Shown here piece after piece: positions 22,337 to 30,903 of a DNA stretch of 39,152 bases. Source of the stretch: an uncultured delta proteobacterium (GTDB lineage: Bacteria; Myxococcota_A; UBA9160; JAFDET01); contig CAMYOO010000002.1 in assembly GCA_947260035.1 (NCBI GenBank), positions 1-39,152 of the forward strand, given 5' to 3'. Positions within the stretch are counted from its first letter, which is position 1; each line of letters opens with the position of its first letter. The position numbers were made by a program, and so were the translations under genes. The notes under the pieces are model-generated. The model searched no databases and was not told the DNA's origin. It was given only the letters and a program-made list of their open reading frames with translations.

Positions 22337-23272
22337 ATGCAAGGCCACCAGGGACACGCCCACGCAGATCACCGCGCCGCCAACCGGCGCAGGCTGGCCT
22401 GGGCGCTGTGCCTGGCGGCTGCGTACACGGTGGCCGAGGTGGTGGGAGGTCTGATCACCGGCTCCCTGGCGCTGCTGGCGGACGCCGCGCACATGGTCTC
22501 CGATGTGGCCGCCCTCACCCTGGCGCTGTTCGCCTCCTGGATGGCGTCGCGTCCCGGCGGAGGGCGCTGGACCTTCGGGCTGGCGCGGGTGGAAATCCTG
22601 GCCGCCCTGGCCCAGGGCGGGGCCCTGGTCGCGGTGGCGATCCTGATCGTGATCGAGGCGCTCGGACGCCTGGAGGCCCCGAGCCCCGTGATGGGCGGCG
22701 GACTCCTGCTGGTGGCGACGGGCGGACTGCTGGTCAACCTGGCCGGGCTCTGGATCCTTCGCGAAGGGCGCGAGCACAGCCTGAACGTGCGCGGGGCCTG
22801 GCTTCACGTTGCCAGCGATGCGCTGGGCAGCGTGGGCGCCATGAGCGCCGGCTTCCTGGTGTGGCGTTACGGCTGGAACTGGGCCGACCCCGCCGCTTCC
22901 CTGATCATCAGCGTGCTGGTGCTCTACTCGGCCTGGAAGCTGCTGCGCGACGCCGTGGACGTGCTGATGGAGGCCGCTCCGCGCCACCTGGAGCCCGAAC
23001 GGATCTCGGCCGCCCTGGCCGCGCTGCCGGCGGTGCAACAGGTCCACGACCTGCACGTGTGGTCGATCGGCAGCGGGGAGATCTCGCTGTCGTGCCACCT
23101 GGTCACGGCCGAGGCGGCGGACAGCCAGGCGCTTCTGGCCGATGCCTACCGCCTGCTGGGCACCGAGTTCGGCATCGATCACGCCACCGTGCAGATCGAG
23201 GCGCCGGAGCTGGCCGGCGAGACGCCTCGCAGCCTGTGCGACGGCGGTTGCGCCCCCTCCAGCGCCGCGTAG
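22337..23272 (+). CDS. Cation diffusion facilitator (Zn/Co/Cd exporter)
   Basis: A 311-residue inner-membrane protein. It has a His-rich N-terminus (HQGHAHADH), six hydrophobic segments and both transport-site motifs: LLADAAHMVSD in TM2 and WLHVASDALGS in TM5, the HxxxD pairs of zinc-type CDFs. The C-terminal cytoplasmic domain (VQQVHDLHVWSIGSGEISLS) fits the dimerising CDF tail. The subgroup resembles CzcD/ZitB, proton-coupled exporters of Zn2+, Co2+ or Cd2+ from the cytoplasm. The stop is four bases from that of the convergent CorC/HlyC-type gene. Confidence 0.93.
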   Translation: MQGHQGHAHADHRAANRRRLAWALCLAAAYTVAEVVGGLITGSLALLADAAHMVSDVAALTLALFASWMASRPGGGRWTFGLARVEILAALAQGGALVAVAILIVIEALGRLEAPSPVMGGGLLLVATGGLLVNLAGLWILREGREHSLNVRGAWLHVASDALGSVGAMSAGFLVWRYGWNWADPAASLIISVLVLYSAWKLLRDAVDVLMEAAPRHLEPERISAALAALPAVQQVHDLHVWSIGSGEISLSCHLVTAEAADSQALLADAYRLLGTEFGIDHATVQIEAPELAGETPRSLCDGGCAPSSAA

Positions 23273-23276
23273 AGGC

Positions 23277-24692
23277 TCAGGACTCGGAGGGGCTGGGCTC
23301 GGGCTCGTTGCCGGGCTCCTGCGCCGCTCCATCCTCCGTGTCCGACTCGCGGTCGACGGGCTCTACCTCGATGGGCTCGATGCGCAGCCGTGAGATCCGG
23401 CGCCGCGCGATCTCCAGGACCGAGATCCGATGCCCTTCCACGTCGATGGAGTCGCCGGGGCGGGCGATGCGGCCCAGCCGCGCCACTACGTGGCCACCGA
23501 TGGTGTCCTCGGCGGCTTCCTCCAGGTCGATGCCCAGGCGCGTTTCCGCTTCCGGCAACGCGACCATTCCGCTCAGCTCGTAGCAGCCCGGCGCGACCTC
23601 CTCGATGTCCTTGCGCGGGATGTCGAACTCGTCGGCGATCGGGCCGACGATTTCCTCCAGGGCGTCTTCCAAGAAGACCAGGCCCGATGCGGTGCCGTGC
23701 TCGTCCAGCACCACCGCGCAGTGGCTGCGCTGGCGTTGCAGCTCCAGGATCAGCGCGGAAACCGGCTGCGTCTCGGGAGCGAACACCGGAGGGCGGGCAC
23801 GTGCTCGCAGCTCGTCCATGGTCGTCGGCAGGTCTCCGCCGAAGACGTCCTTCACGTGGACGAACCCGACGACGGTGTCGAGGCCCACCTCGCACAGCGG
23901 GAAGCGCGAGTGACCGCTGCGGCGCAGCACCTGAAGGTTCGCCTCCAGATCGTTCTGGAGCGACAGGTAGACCACGTCGACGCGCGGCATCAGGATGTGC
24001 CGCACCTCGAGCTCGATCATCTTGAACACGTTCTCGGCCAGCTCCCACTCGCGCGGTGATATCTCGCCGGCCTCCGCCGAGCGCGACAGCATGTGCCGGA
24101 TTTCTTCGGCGGTTGCGCTCGACTCGTGGCCCGCGCCCGTCTTGAGGCCGCCGGAGCGCAGCATCCAGTTCGAGATCTCGTTCACGACCCAGATGAAGGG
24201 GCGGAACATCATGGCGAAGATGCGCAGCGGGATCGATGTCTGGAGCGTCATGCGCTCGGCGCGTTGCAGGGCCCACATCTTGGGAGCCTGCTCGCCGACC
24301 GTCATGTGCAGGATCGTGATCACGGTGAAGGCGATGAGCAGCGAGGTCCAGTGCAGGACCGGGTCGTTGGGGTCGAGCTGAAGCCCCAGAGCGGTGCCTC
24401 CGGCGAAGATCAGTCGGGACACGGCCGGCTCGCCCAGGGCACCCAGGATCAGGCTGGCCAGGGTAATGCCCAGCTGGCAGGCCGACAGGTAGCGGTCCAA
24501 GTGGTTGAGGATGTGGTCGGCCGTGCGGGCCGGGCGGCTGCCGGCGCTGGCCAGCGTGGCGATGCGCGAGCGGCGCACCCTGACCAGGGCGAACTCCGCC
24601 GCGACGAAGAACCCGTTCAACAGCACGAAGAAAAGGGTCAGCCCCAGACGCCAGGCGACGCCCGCGAAATCGAGAGAATGCTCGCCATTCAT
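23277..24692 (-). CDS. CNNM/HlyC-CorC family membrane protein (DUF21-CBS-CorC)
   Basis: A 471-residue protein. The DUF21/CNNM membrane domain spans about 1-200 (LTLFFVLLNGFFVAAEFALVR split by family motifs; HMTVGEQAPKMWALQ). A CBS pair follows, with MPRVDVVYLSL, FPLCEVGLDTVVGFVHVKDV and HCAVVLDEHGTASGLV, and then a C-terminal CorC_HlyC transporter-associated domain (LSGMVALPEAE). The tail is acidic and disordered. Members act in Mg2+/Co2+ resistance or efflux; the older hemolysin name is misleading. ATG 24692 has GAGGGA about ten bases upstream. Confidence 0.92.
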   Translation of the reverse strand: MNGEHSLDFAGVAWRLGLTLFFVLLNGFFVAAEFALVRVRRSRIATLASAGSRPARTADHILNHLDRYLSACQLGITLASLILGALGEPAVSRLIFAGGTALGLQLDPNDPVLHWTSLLIAFTVITILHMTVGEQAPKMWALQRAERMTLQTSIPLRIFAMMFRPFIWVVNEISNWMLRSGGLKTGAGHESSATAEEIRHMLSRSAEAGEISPREWELAENVFKMIELEVRHILMPRVDVVYLSLQNDLEANLQVLRRSGHSRFPLCEVGLDTVVGFVHVKDVFGGDLPTTMDELRARARPPVFAPETQPVSALILELQRQRSHCAVVLDEHGTASGLVFLEDALEEIVGPIADEFDIPRKDIEEVAPGCYELSGMVALPEAETRLGIDLEEAAEDTIGGHVVARLGRIARPGDSIDVEGHRISVLEIARRRISRLRIEPIEVEPVDRESDTEDGAAQEPGNEPEPSPSES

Positions 24693-24774
24693 GGGATCAG
24701 CAGTCCCTCACAGGGCGAACAAGGATGGTTGGGGTGTCTCGATGTCCATGCGCGGATTCGCGGAGCCGGCAGGC

Positions 24775-24780
24775 ACTATA
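24775..24780 (-). promoter_or_regulatory. Probable -10 box (TATAGT) of the CNNM/CorC-type gene
   Basis: On the minus strand the sequence is GGGGTATAGTGCCTGCC, the best match to a -10 in the window. It lies 82 bases before ATG 24692 and just past the VOC gene stop, so the gene can be transcribed separately from the upstream redox operon. Confidence 0.45.
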
Positions 24781-24783
24781 CCC

Positions 24784-25470
24784 CTAGACCAGACGGATGC
24801 GCACGCCCAATAGGTCATGCTCTTCGCCTGCCCGGCCCGGGTCCGAGGCGTACAGATCCAGGCCCACCAGCCGCTCGGCGGGACCCGCGACGAAGCGCAG
24901 CGAGCCGTGCTCCAGGGGGATCTGGACGCCCCGCGCCGGGCGGCCCAGGACCTCCGCCCAGCGCGCGGCGAGCCGGTCGGGATCGGGACCGGCCAGCTCG
25001 ACGGCGGCCAGGCCCCGGACCACGTCCGTACGCGAGCGCTCCTGCCAGTCCGGACCCGCCCAGCGCCAGCTCTCCGCCGGCTGCGGCTGGTCCAGGGAGA
25101 GCAGCGCTCCTCCGGTGTCCTTGGGGTGGAGGTGCAGGCCCGCGATGTCTTCCAGCTCGCCGGCCCAGACGATGCGGACGCCCAGCCCGTCCAGGCGCCG
25201 GCGGTCGGCGGCCAGGTCGTCGCTCTGCAACATGACCATGTATCCGCCGTCGCCGCCTTGGCGCGCCCGGTAGCGGGCGGCGGGAGCGTCGTCGCGGACG
25301 GGGGACACGACCTCCAGGAAGTCGTTGCCCACAGGCAGCACCGCGTTGCGCAGGCCGAATACAGCGACGCCCGGGTCGGCGTACGGCTCACCCAGGCCGA
25401 ACGCCTCTCGCAGCGAACTCACCGCCGCGTCCAGGTCCTCGGCCACGACGACGCCCTGACGAAGTCTCAT
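24784..25470 (-). CDS. VOC-superfamily protein (glyoxalase-like)
   Basis: A 228-residue protein of two glyoxalase/bleomycin-resistance-type modules. The first begins MRLRQGVVVAEDLDAAVSSL and contains LPVGNDFLEVVSP and GLHLHPKDTGGALLSLD; the second contains AAVELAGPDPDRLAARWAEV. Metal-ligand candidates (His of GLHLHP, Glu of NDFLEVV) are present, but the second module lacks an obvious pair. ATG 25470 overlaps the TGA of the AsmA-like gene (ATGA), so it closes the redox operon. The reaction is unknown. Confidence 0.8.
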   Translation of the reverse strand: MRLRQGVVVAEDLDAAVSSLREAFGLGEPYADPGVAVFGLRNAVLPVGNDFLEVVSPVRDDAPAARYRARQGGDGGYMVMLQSDDLAADRRRLDGLGVRIVWAGELEDIAGLHLHPKDTGGALLSLDQPQPAESWRWAGPDWQERSRTDVVRGLAAVELAGPDPDRLAARWAEVLGRPARGVQIPLEHGSLRFVAGPAERLVGLDLYASDPGRAGEEHDLLGVRIRLV

Positions 25471-26741
25471 GGCAGAAGAGCATACCCGAAGATCATCTTG
25501 ATCATGGAGAGAGGCACTCGTCCCACGTCGGCGCTGGCCTCCGGGTTGGACCAGTTGCCGGTCACGTGGACCGGGATCCGGCCGAGCCGGACCTTGCTCG
25601 AGGGGAGGGGGAGGGCGACGACGGTGAACATCCGCGCCACGCCCGCCTGGGTGAGCGCGACGTCGAGATCCGCGTCGATGCTCTCATCGAGGCCGAGGTG
25701 GCCCGCGCCGGTGGCGACGAAGTCGTGGGTCTCCAGGTACAGATCCTGCGTGTGGATCGCAGCCTCCCGCACCTCGAAGCTCATGCGCCCCTCGGTCACC
25801 TCGTTGGGTTCGTCCAGGAACGGCGGTAACCGGGGGAGCTTGACCAGAGGGACGCGGCCGGTCAGGCCGTTCCAGATGGCCGGGAGGATGGGGGACCCCA
25901 GCACCTCGCCGCGCTGCAGGGTGAGCAGGCCCGATCCGCGCAGCGTATCTCTCCAGGTGTCGTCACCCGTCCAGCGGCCCGAAACCCGGAACCCGCCTTC
26001 GATATCGCGGATGCGGACGACCTCGGCGCCGTCGGCAGCCGTGAACTCGTAGGACTGGTCCTCGAGAGCGTCCTTCACCTCCAGGGCCACACGAAAGGGC
26101 TGCGCCTCTTCGCGAAAGTCGACGGCGATCTCACCCTTCCAGAGAACTCCGTAGCCCTGAGCTCGCAGATCCTGGAGCCCCAGCTGCTTGTCCTCGAGCT
26201 GGACCACACACGACACGTCGGTGAAGTCCAGGTCGCCGAAGCGAGTCGCAGCCGCACGCGTGTTCAAGTCCTGAAGCACGGTGCCTCCGCCGATCAGGAT
26301 GACGCCCTCGGAGCGGATTGGCGCGCGGAACTGCAGCCCGACCCAGTCGATCACGCCCGACTCCTGGGTCAGCGATGCGTCGATCCGTACGGGCTTTCCC
26401 GGCTCCCAGTGAACCGTGGCCTCGGCATCGAGCCGTCCGGAAGCCTCGGGCAGCGGGCCCGCGCGCAGCATCCAGGGATCGGCCTCCTCGGCGGCGAGAT
26501 CACGCCCGGTCAGCTCGAGGTGAAGGAGCCCGGTGCGCCAGGTGCCTTTCGCGTCGACGGTGCCGCCCCGAGCGGAGGTGATCTGCGCGCGGATCTCCCC
26601 GTTCCGGTAGTCCAGCGAGAGCTGCGAGATCTCCAGGCGACGCTTGTCGTCGCTGACGATCAGCGCGGGCTCTCCCGCGGTCGCTGCGGTGGCCAGGATC
26701 GGGAGCAGCGCGGCGGCCGCCCTCAGACTTCGTCGGACCAT
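25467..26741 (-). CDS. AsmA/DUF3971-like periplasmic protein
   Basis: A 424-residue protein with an N-terminal signal (MVRRSLRAAAALLPILATAA, cleavage near residue 22). A long series of short beta-strands follows (RLEISQLSLDYRNGEIRAQI split across strands; GAGHLGLDESIDADLDVALT; RLGRIPVHVTGNWSNPEA). The C-terminal VTGNWSNP motif is characteristic of AsmA-like/YdbH-type proteins, which bridge inner and outer membranes for lipid transfer. ATG 26741 overlaps the preceding gene by 19 bases and has no strong binding site, consistent with coupled translation. Its presence in a GMC-oxidoreductase operon is unusual. Confidence 0.75.
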   Translation of the reverse strand: MVRRSLRAAAALLPILATAATAGEPALIVSDDKRRLEISQLSLDYRNGEIRAQITSARGGTVDAKGTWRTGLLHLELTGRDLAAEEADPWMLRAGPLPEASGRLDAEATVHWEPGKPVRIDASLTQESGVIDWVGLQFRAPIRSEGVILIGGGTVLQDLNTRAAATRFGDLDFTDVSCVVQLEDKQLGLQDLRAQGYGVLWKGEIAVDFREEAQPFRVALEVKDALEDQSYEFTAADGAEVVRIRDIEGGFRVSGRWTGDDTWRDTLRGSGLLTLQRGEVLGSPILPAIWNGLTGRVPLVKLPRLPPFLDEPNEVTEGRMSFEVREAAIHTQDLYLETHDFVATGAGHLGLDESIDADLDVALTQAGVARMFTVVALPLPSSKVRLGRIPVHVTGNWSNPEASADVGRVPLSMIKMIFGYALLP

Positions 26742-27235
26742 TGCATCGCTGCGGTGTTGTCGCCGAAGGGGCCGGGGAAGCCGAGCCCGCCGTGGCTTTC
26801 CGGGGACGTGTAGTAGGCCAGACAGCCCACCGACTTGGCGGCGGCGAACAGTTGGCGCTTGAAACCCAGTCGCGAATCGCGGAGGTCGGCGAGCACCGCG
26901 TCCTGCTCGGTGGGCTCCAGGGACGTGAAGGGCCTCAGCTTGGGGACCAGCGGCCACACGGCCCACTCCAGTGCGGCCAGTGCCAGTTCCAGGGCATCGC
27001 CCAGGGGGCCCAGGTCCGCGAGGAACGCGTCTGCGGCCGCGGCAGGGTCCACCCGTCCCGCATCGATCTGCGCAGCGCCCAGCGGGCCCACGATGCGCCG
27101 GGTGACTGCGGTCACGATGCGGTCGCGGCGATCCGCAGACGAGCACCCGGGAAGCGCCCCAAGGGTCGCCGCCACACCCGCCAGGCGCAGGAAGCCGCGC
27201 CGGTCCAGCTGCGGGTCCAGTAGCGGCGCGCTCAT
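26723..27235 (-). CDS. Tat-signal small subunit of a GMC dehydrogenase (gluconate-2-dehydrogenase subunit 3-like)
   Basis: A 170-residue protein starting MSAPLLDPQLDRRGFLRLAG, a clear twin-arginine signal, with LGALPGC as possible lipidation site. The mature part is mostly helical (DAFLADLGPLGDALELAL, FTSLEPTEQDAVLADLRDS) and matches the small subunits that accompany GMC dehydrogenases such as gluconate or fructose dehydrogenase. Its ATG overlaps the GMC stop as ATGA. In known systems this subunit carries the signalless flavoprotein through Tat. No cytochrome c subunit follows, so the electron acceptor is unclear. Confidence 0.83.
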   Translation of the reverse strand: MSAPLLDPQLDRRGFLRLAGVAATLGALPGCSSADRRDRIVTAVTRRIVGPLGAAQIDAGRVDPAAAADAFLADLGPLGDALELALAALEWAVWPLVPKLRPFTSLEPTEQDAVLADLRDSRLGFKRQLFAAAKSVGCLAYYTSPESHGGLGFPGPFGDNTAAMQWSDEV

Positions 27236-28593
27236 GCCGCAATGCCTTCGGCGATTCGCTGGGCGTTGGCGAGCACCGTAATCTGCGGATTCACCCCCGT
27301 GTTTCCCGGAAGGCCGGAGGCGTCGGCCACGTACAAGCCGCTCACACCGCGCACGGATCCGTCCTCGTCGCAGACGTCGCCCATGCAGGCGCCGCCGAAC
27401 AGATGGACCGCGTAGAGCGACGCCAGCCGCGACGGCTCCAGGGCTTGCGACAGCAGCGCCTCCGCGTCGCCCAGGGTGCGGATCGTGTGGGGCTGCTGGA
27501 GCGGGAGCCACACCGCATCGGCACCGGCGGCCAGGTAGAGCTCGGTGGCCGCCAGCAGGCCGCGGCGCAGCGCGGACTGGTCCTCGGCCAGGAGCCGATA
27601 GTCGATCGTTCCGTCGGCGTCGATCGACCCCCGGGCCGCATCCCTGCGCAGCACCACGCAACGGGCCAGGTACGGCAACCGGCGCATGATGCGCTCGTGC
27701 TCCTCGCCGAAAGAGGGCAGGCCCGTTGCGGTTACGACCGGGTGCACCGTCACGTTCTCGAGCATGAACTCCGGTGCAAACTGGCTCACCCCGAAGGACA
27801 TGGTCGGGCCGTAGTAGCCGTGGACCGGCTTGGGGAAGCGCGCCGTGACGTACAGGGAGCTGTGGGCCTGGAACCCGGAGCCGGCGGCCACGCCGCTGCG
27901 CAGCAGGATGCGCGGCGTGCCCAGGACGCCCGCGGCAAGGATGACCAGCGGGGTCTCCACGCGCAGGCCTTCGGCCTCGACGCCGCGGACCGCGCCCGCC
28001 TCCACGACCACGCGCTCCACCCGGGTCTCCGCCAGCACCTGCGCTCCGGAGCGCTCTGCCCGGGGCACGTAGGTCAGCAGGGTCGACTGCTTGGCGCCGG
28101 TGGGGCAGCCGAAGTTGCAGAGGCCCAGGTTCACGCAGCCCCGCACGTTGCGCGGGATCGACTCCGCTTCCCACTCCAGCCGAGCGGCGCCCACGGCCAG
28201 GTGCAGGGCGTTGCGGCTGGTATGAGCCCGATCCGTCGGCGTGGCGTTCACCTCGCGCCAGACCCGCTCCAGGTGGCTCTCGAAGCCGGCCAGGTCGAGC
28301 CCCGACGAGCGCCAGCCCTCGAGCACCGCCGCGGGCGTGGGGAAGCAGAGCGCGTCGTTCACCACCGTGGAGCCGCCGACACAGGAGCCGGCGTACAAGG
28401 CCTGGTTCGAGCCTTGAATCGCCACGTTTCGGAACAGGCGCGCCAGCATGGCGCCCTCGGCCCCGCTGAAGTCCGCGGTTTCCAGGCGCGGACCGGCCTC
28501 CAGCACCACCACGCTCCGTCCGCTCTCGGCCAGGGCGGTGGCGGCGGGCCCGCCGCCGGCCCCGCTTCCGACGACGACGGCGTCGGCCCGCAT
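27232..28593 (-). CDS. GMC-family FAD oxidoreductase (large subunit)
   Basis: A 453-residue flavoprotein without a signal peptide. The dinucleotide motif is VVVGSGAGGGPAATAL (6-21), then VVVLEAGP and the GMC signature GSCVGGSTVVNDALCF. A Cys-rich segment, CVNLGLCNFGCPTGAKQ, may bind an Fe-S cluster as in FAD-dependent sugar dehydrogenases or may simply be the family's conserved loop. The C-terminal active site has H in VHLFGGACMG and N in GNTGVNPQ. ATG 28593 overlaps the aldo/keto reductase stop as TGATG. Substrates may be sterols, long-chain alcohols or sugars. Export with the Tat partner encoded next is inferred. Confidence 0.9.
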   Translation of the reverse strand: MRADAVVVGSGAGGGPAATALAESGRSVVVLEAGPRLETADFSGAEGAMLARLFRNVAIQGSNQALYAGSCVGGSTVVNDALCFPTPAAVLEGWRSSGLDLAGFESHLERVWREVNATPTDRAHTSRNALHLAVGAARLEWEAESIPRNVRGCVNLGLCNFGCPTGAKQSTLLTYVPRAERSGAQVLAETRVERVVVEAGAVRGVEAEGLRVETPLVILAAGVLGTPRILLRSGVAAGSGFQAHSSLYVTARFPKPVHGYYGPTMSFGVSQFAPEFMLENVTVHPVVTATGLPSFGEEHERIMRRLPYLARCVVLRRDAARGSIDADGTIDYRLLAEDQSALRRGLLAATELYLAAGADAVWLPLQQPHTIRTLGDAEALLSQALEPSRLASLYAVHLFGGACMGDVCDEDGSVRGVSGLYVADASGLPGNTGVNPQITVLANAQRIAEGIAA

Positions 28594-29540
28594 CAGGCCG
28601 GAAGGATCTCGTCGATGCGGGACGCCATCTCGTCCGGAATGCGGATCCCGGATGCCTTGGCGTTCTCCTGGATCTGCTTCATCGTGGTCGCGCCCACGAT
28701 CACGCTGGAGATGTTGGGCTCGCGCAGGCACCAGGCCAGCGCCAGTTGCGCCAGCGATACGCCCAGCTCGTCGGCCAACGGCCGCAGTCGGTCTACGCGT
28801 TCCAGGACGTCCTCCTCCAGGAAGGCGCCCATGAAGTGGTTGCGTTCCTCGTCGGTGGCGCGGGTGCCCGACGGGCGTGCGCCGCCGGAGTACTTGCCCG
28901 TGAGGACGCCCTGGCCCAGGGGGCTGAAGACGATCTGGCCCACCCCCTCGCGCCGCGAGACCGGAATCACCTCGCGTTCGATCTGGCGCCGCACCAGGTT
29001 GTACTGGGGCTGGTTGGAGATCGGCCGGTAGGCGTTACGCGCGTCGGCGATCCTGCAGGCGTCCACGAGCTGCGCGGCGCGCCACTCGGACACGCCCCAG
29101 TACAGCAGCTTGCCCTGGCGAATCAGGTCCTCGTAGGCGCGGACCGTCTCCTCGATCGGCGTGCTCGGGTCCGCCCGGTGGCACTGGTGGAGATCGATGT
29201 AGTCGGTGCGAAGCCGCCGCAGCGAAGCCTCGACGCTCTCCACGATGTGCTTGCGGGAGAGGCCCCGGTCGTTGGGCCGTTCCGACATGGGGAAGAAGCA
29301 TTTGGTGGCGACGACCACGTACGTGCGCGGGATTCCCTGGAGCGCGCGCCCCAGGGCCTCCTCGGCATGTCCGTTGGCGTAGACATCGGCGGTGTCGAAC
29401 AGGTTGATGCCCACGTCGTAGGCGGCGTGGACGACGTCCTGTGTGGAAGGTGCGTCCACCGACGAGCCGAACGTGAGCCACGAGCCGAGCGCGATCTCGC
29501 TCACCCGCAGGCCGCTGGATCCCAGGTTCCGATACTCCAT
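28593..29540 (-). CDS. Aldo/keto reductase (Kv-beta/YghZ-like)
   Basis: A 315-residue cytoplasmic AKR. The catalytic tetrad is D49, Y54 (FDTADVYANG), K80 (VVATKCFF) and H121 (LHQCHRADP). The NADPH-binding C-terminal part is typical (VIVGATTMKQIQEN). It resembles the voltage-gated K+ channel beta-subunit branch by its YWGVSEWRAAQL segment. It is the first gene of the minus-strand operon, followed by GMC with a TGATG overlap. A TACACT box six bases before the ATG suggests a leaderless mRNA. A shared alcohol/aldehyde substrate with the GMC enzyme is inference. Confidence 0.92.
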   Translation of the reverse strand: MEYRNLGSSGLRVSEIALGSWLTFGSSVDAPSTQDVVHAAYDVGINLFDTADVYANGHAEEALGRALQGIPRTYVVVATKCFFPMSERPNDRGLSRKHIVESVEASLRRLRTDYIDLHQCHRADPSTPIEETVRAYEDLIRQGKLLYWGVSEWRAAQLVDACRIADARNAYRPISNQPQYNLVRRQIEREVIPVSRREGVGQIVFSPLGQGVLTGKYSGGARPSGTRATDEERNHFMGAFLEEDVLERVDRLRPLADELGVSLAQLALAWCLREPNISSVIVGATTMKQIQENAKASGIRIPDEMASRIDEILPA

Positions 29541-29546
29541 GGGTCC

Positions 29547-29564
29547 AGTGTACCCCGCTATAGT
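29547..29564. promoter_or_regulatory. Overlapping divergent -10 boxes for the AKR operon and miaE
   Basis: On the minus strand TACACT (plus 29547-29552) ends six bases before ATG 29540. On the plus strand TATAGT (29559-29564) ends seven bases before GTG 29572. The whole gap between the two starts is 31 bases, with no ribosome-binding site on either side, so both mRNAs would begin at or next to the start codon and the two promoters must interfere. Confidence 0.5.
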
Positions 29565-29571
29565 GCGGCCC

Positions 29572-30141
29572 GTGCTGAACCTGGCTGCGCCGACCGACCC
29601 GAGCTGGCTGCCCCGAGCCCTTGCGGGCCTGGACGAGGTGCTGCTGGATCACGCCCACGCCGAGAAGAAGGCGGCCTCGACCGCGCTGACCCTGGTCTTT
29701 CGCTATCCGGAGCGGGCCGAGCTGGCCCGTCCCTTGTCGGAGCTGGCGCGCGAGGAGCTGGGCCACTTCGAGCAGGTGCTGACGCATCTGGAGCGGCGGG
29801 GTGTGGGATTCGGCCGTCAGCGGCCCAGCCCCTACGCCGGGCGCCTCCAGGCCGCGGTGCGCAGCCGCGAGCCCGGCCGGCTGGTGGATACGCTGCTCTG
29901 CTGCGCGGTGATCGAGGCCCGCAGCTGCGAGCGCTTCCAGCTGCTGGCCGACGGGCTGGACGATCCGGCCCTGGCGGCCTTCTACCGCGGACTGCTGGCA
30001 TGCGAGGCGCGCCACCACGGAATCTACGTGGAGTTGGCGCGGAGCATCGACGCGGAAGCACCGCAGCGGCTCAAAGCGATTGCGGAGCACGAGGCCCAAG
30101 TGCTAAGCGAAGCTCCGGCTTGGCCGCGGCTTCACACCTAG
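29572..30141 (+). CDS. miaE: tRNA-(ms2io6A37) hydroxylase MiaE
   Basis: A 189-residue ferritin-like di-iron protein. The diagnostic segments are DHAHAEKKAASTALTL, REELGHFEQVL, CAVIEARSCERFQLL and EARHHGIYVEL, giving the E ... ExxH pairs of a di-iron carboxylate site as in MiaE. The family hydroxylates 2-methylthio-N6-isopentenyl-adenosine 37 of tRNAs reading U-starting codons, using O2. GTG 29572 is chosen because of the -10 box seven bases upstream; ATG 29539 would overlap the divergent start codon. The stop is followed after 21 bases by the dienelactone hydrolase, probably cotranscribed. Confidence 0.83.
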   Translation: MLNLAAPTDPSWLPRALAGLDEVLLDHAHAEKKAASTALTLVFRYPERAELARPLSELAREELGHFEQVLTHLERRGVGFGRQRPSPYAGRLQAAVRSREPGRLVDTLLCCAVIEARSCERFQLLADGLDDPALAAFYRGLLACEARHHGIYVELARSIDAEAPQRLKAIAEHEAQVLSEAPAWPRLHT

Positions 30142-30162
30142 TCCGAGTAAGGGGAGGATCCC

Positions 30163-30903
30163 ATGCAGATCACAACGGAGCACGTCGAGATTCCGGTGAA
30201 TGGAGCCGCCATGGGCGCCCACGTGGCGTATCCCACCGAAGGCGGCCCTCACGCCGCCGTGATCGTGTTCATGGAGATCTTCGGCGTGAACTCCCACATT
30301 CGCGACGTGACCGAGCGCCTGGCGCGCGAGGGCTACGTGGCGGTGGCGCCCGATTTCTTCCACCGGACGGCTCCGGGGATCGAGCTCGACTACACCGAAG
30401 AAGGCATGGCCAAGGGCTTCGTGCCCTACGGCCAGCTCCAGGCAGACGAGATGATCGTCGATGCCCGGGCCGCCATCGCCTGGCTGCGCGAGCGCGACGA
30501 CGTGCGCGGCGAAAGGATCGGCTGCATGGGGTTCTGCGTGGGCGGCCACATGACGTACCTCACCGCCTGCGAGACCGACGTGGCCGCTGCCGCCAGCTTC
30601 TACGGCGGTGGCATCGCGGGCGCGGAGGGCTTCGGCGGCGCCGACTCGACCATCGGCCGCACCGGCAAGATCCGCGGCCGGATCCTGTGCCTGTTCGGCG
30701 ATCAGGACGAGTACATTCCGGCGCTGGAGGCCGAGCAGATCAAGGCCGAGCTGGAGAAGCACGAGATCCGCTCGGAGTGCGTCGTCTACCCGGGCGTGGG
30801 TCACGGCTTCTTCTGCGACCAGCGCGACTCCTACAGCGAGGAGGCCGCCGCCGACGCCTGGCAGAAAGTGACCGCGCTGTTCGAAGCGGAGCTGAAGGGC
30901 TAG
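30163..30903 (+). CDS. Dienelactone hydrolase family protein
   Basis: A 246-residue alpha/beta hydrolase. The nucleophile is C125 in GCMGFCVGGH, the acid is Asp in LFGDQDEYIP and the base is His in GVGHGFF, the Cys-Asp-His triad of dienelactone hydrolases. The N-terminal segment (MEIFGVNSHIRDVTERLAR) also fits. ATG 30163 follows AGGGGAGGA. Substrates may be lactones or other esters; no chlorocatechol genes are nearby, so a general hydrolase is likely. The stop lies inside the palindrome at 30900-30917 shared with the convergent TonB-like gene. Confidence 0.93.
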   Translation: MQITTEHVEIPVNGAAMGAHVAYPTEGGPHAAVIVFMEIFGVNSHIRDVTERLAREGYVAVAPDFFHRTAPGIELDYTEEGMAKGFVPYGQLQADEMIVDARAAIAWLRERDDVRGERIGCMGFCVGGHMTYLTACETDVAAAASFYGGGIAGAEGFGGADSTIGRTGKIRGRILCLFGDQDEYIPALEAEQIKAELEKHEIRSECVVYPGVGHGFFCDQRDSYSEEAAADAWQKVTALFEAELKG

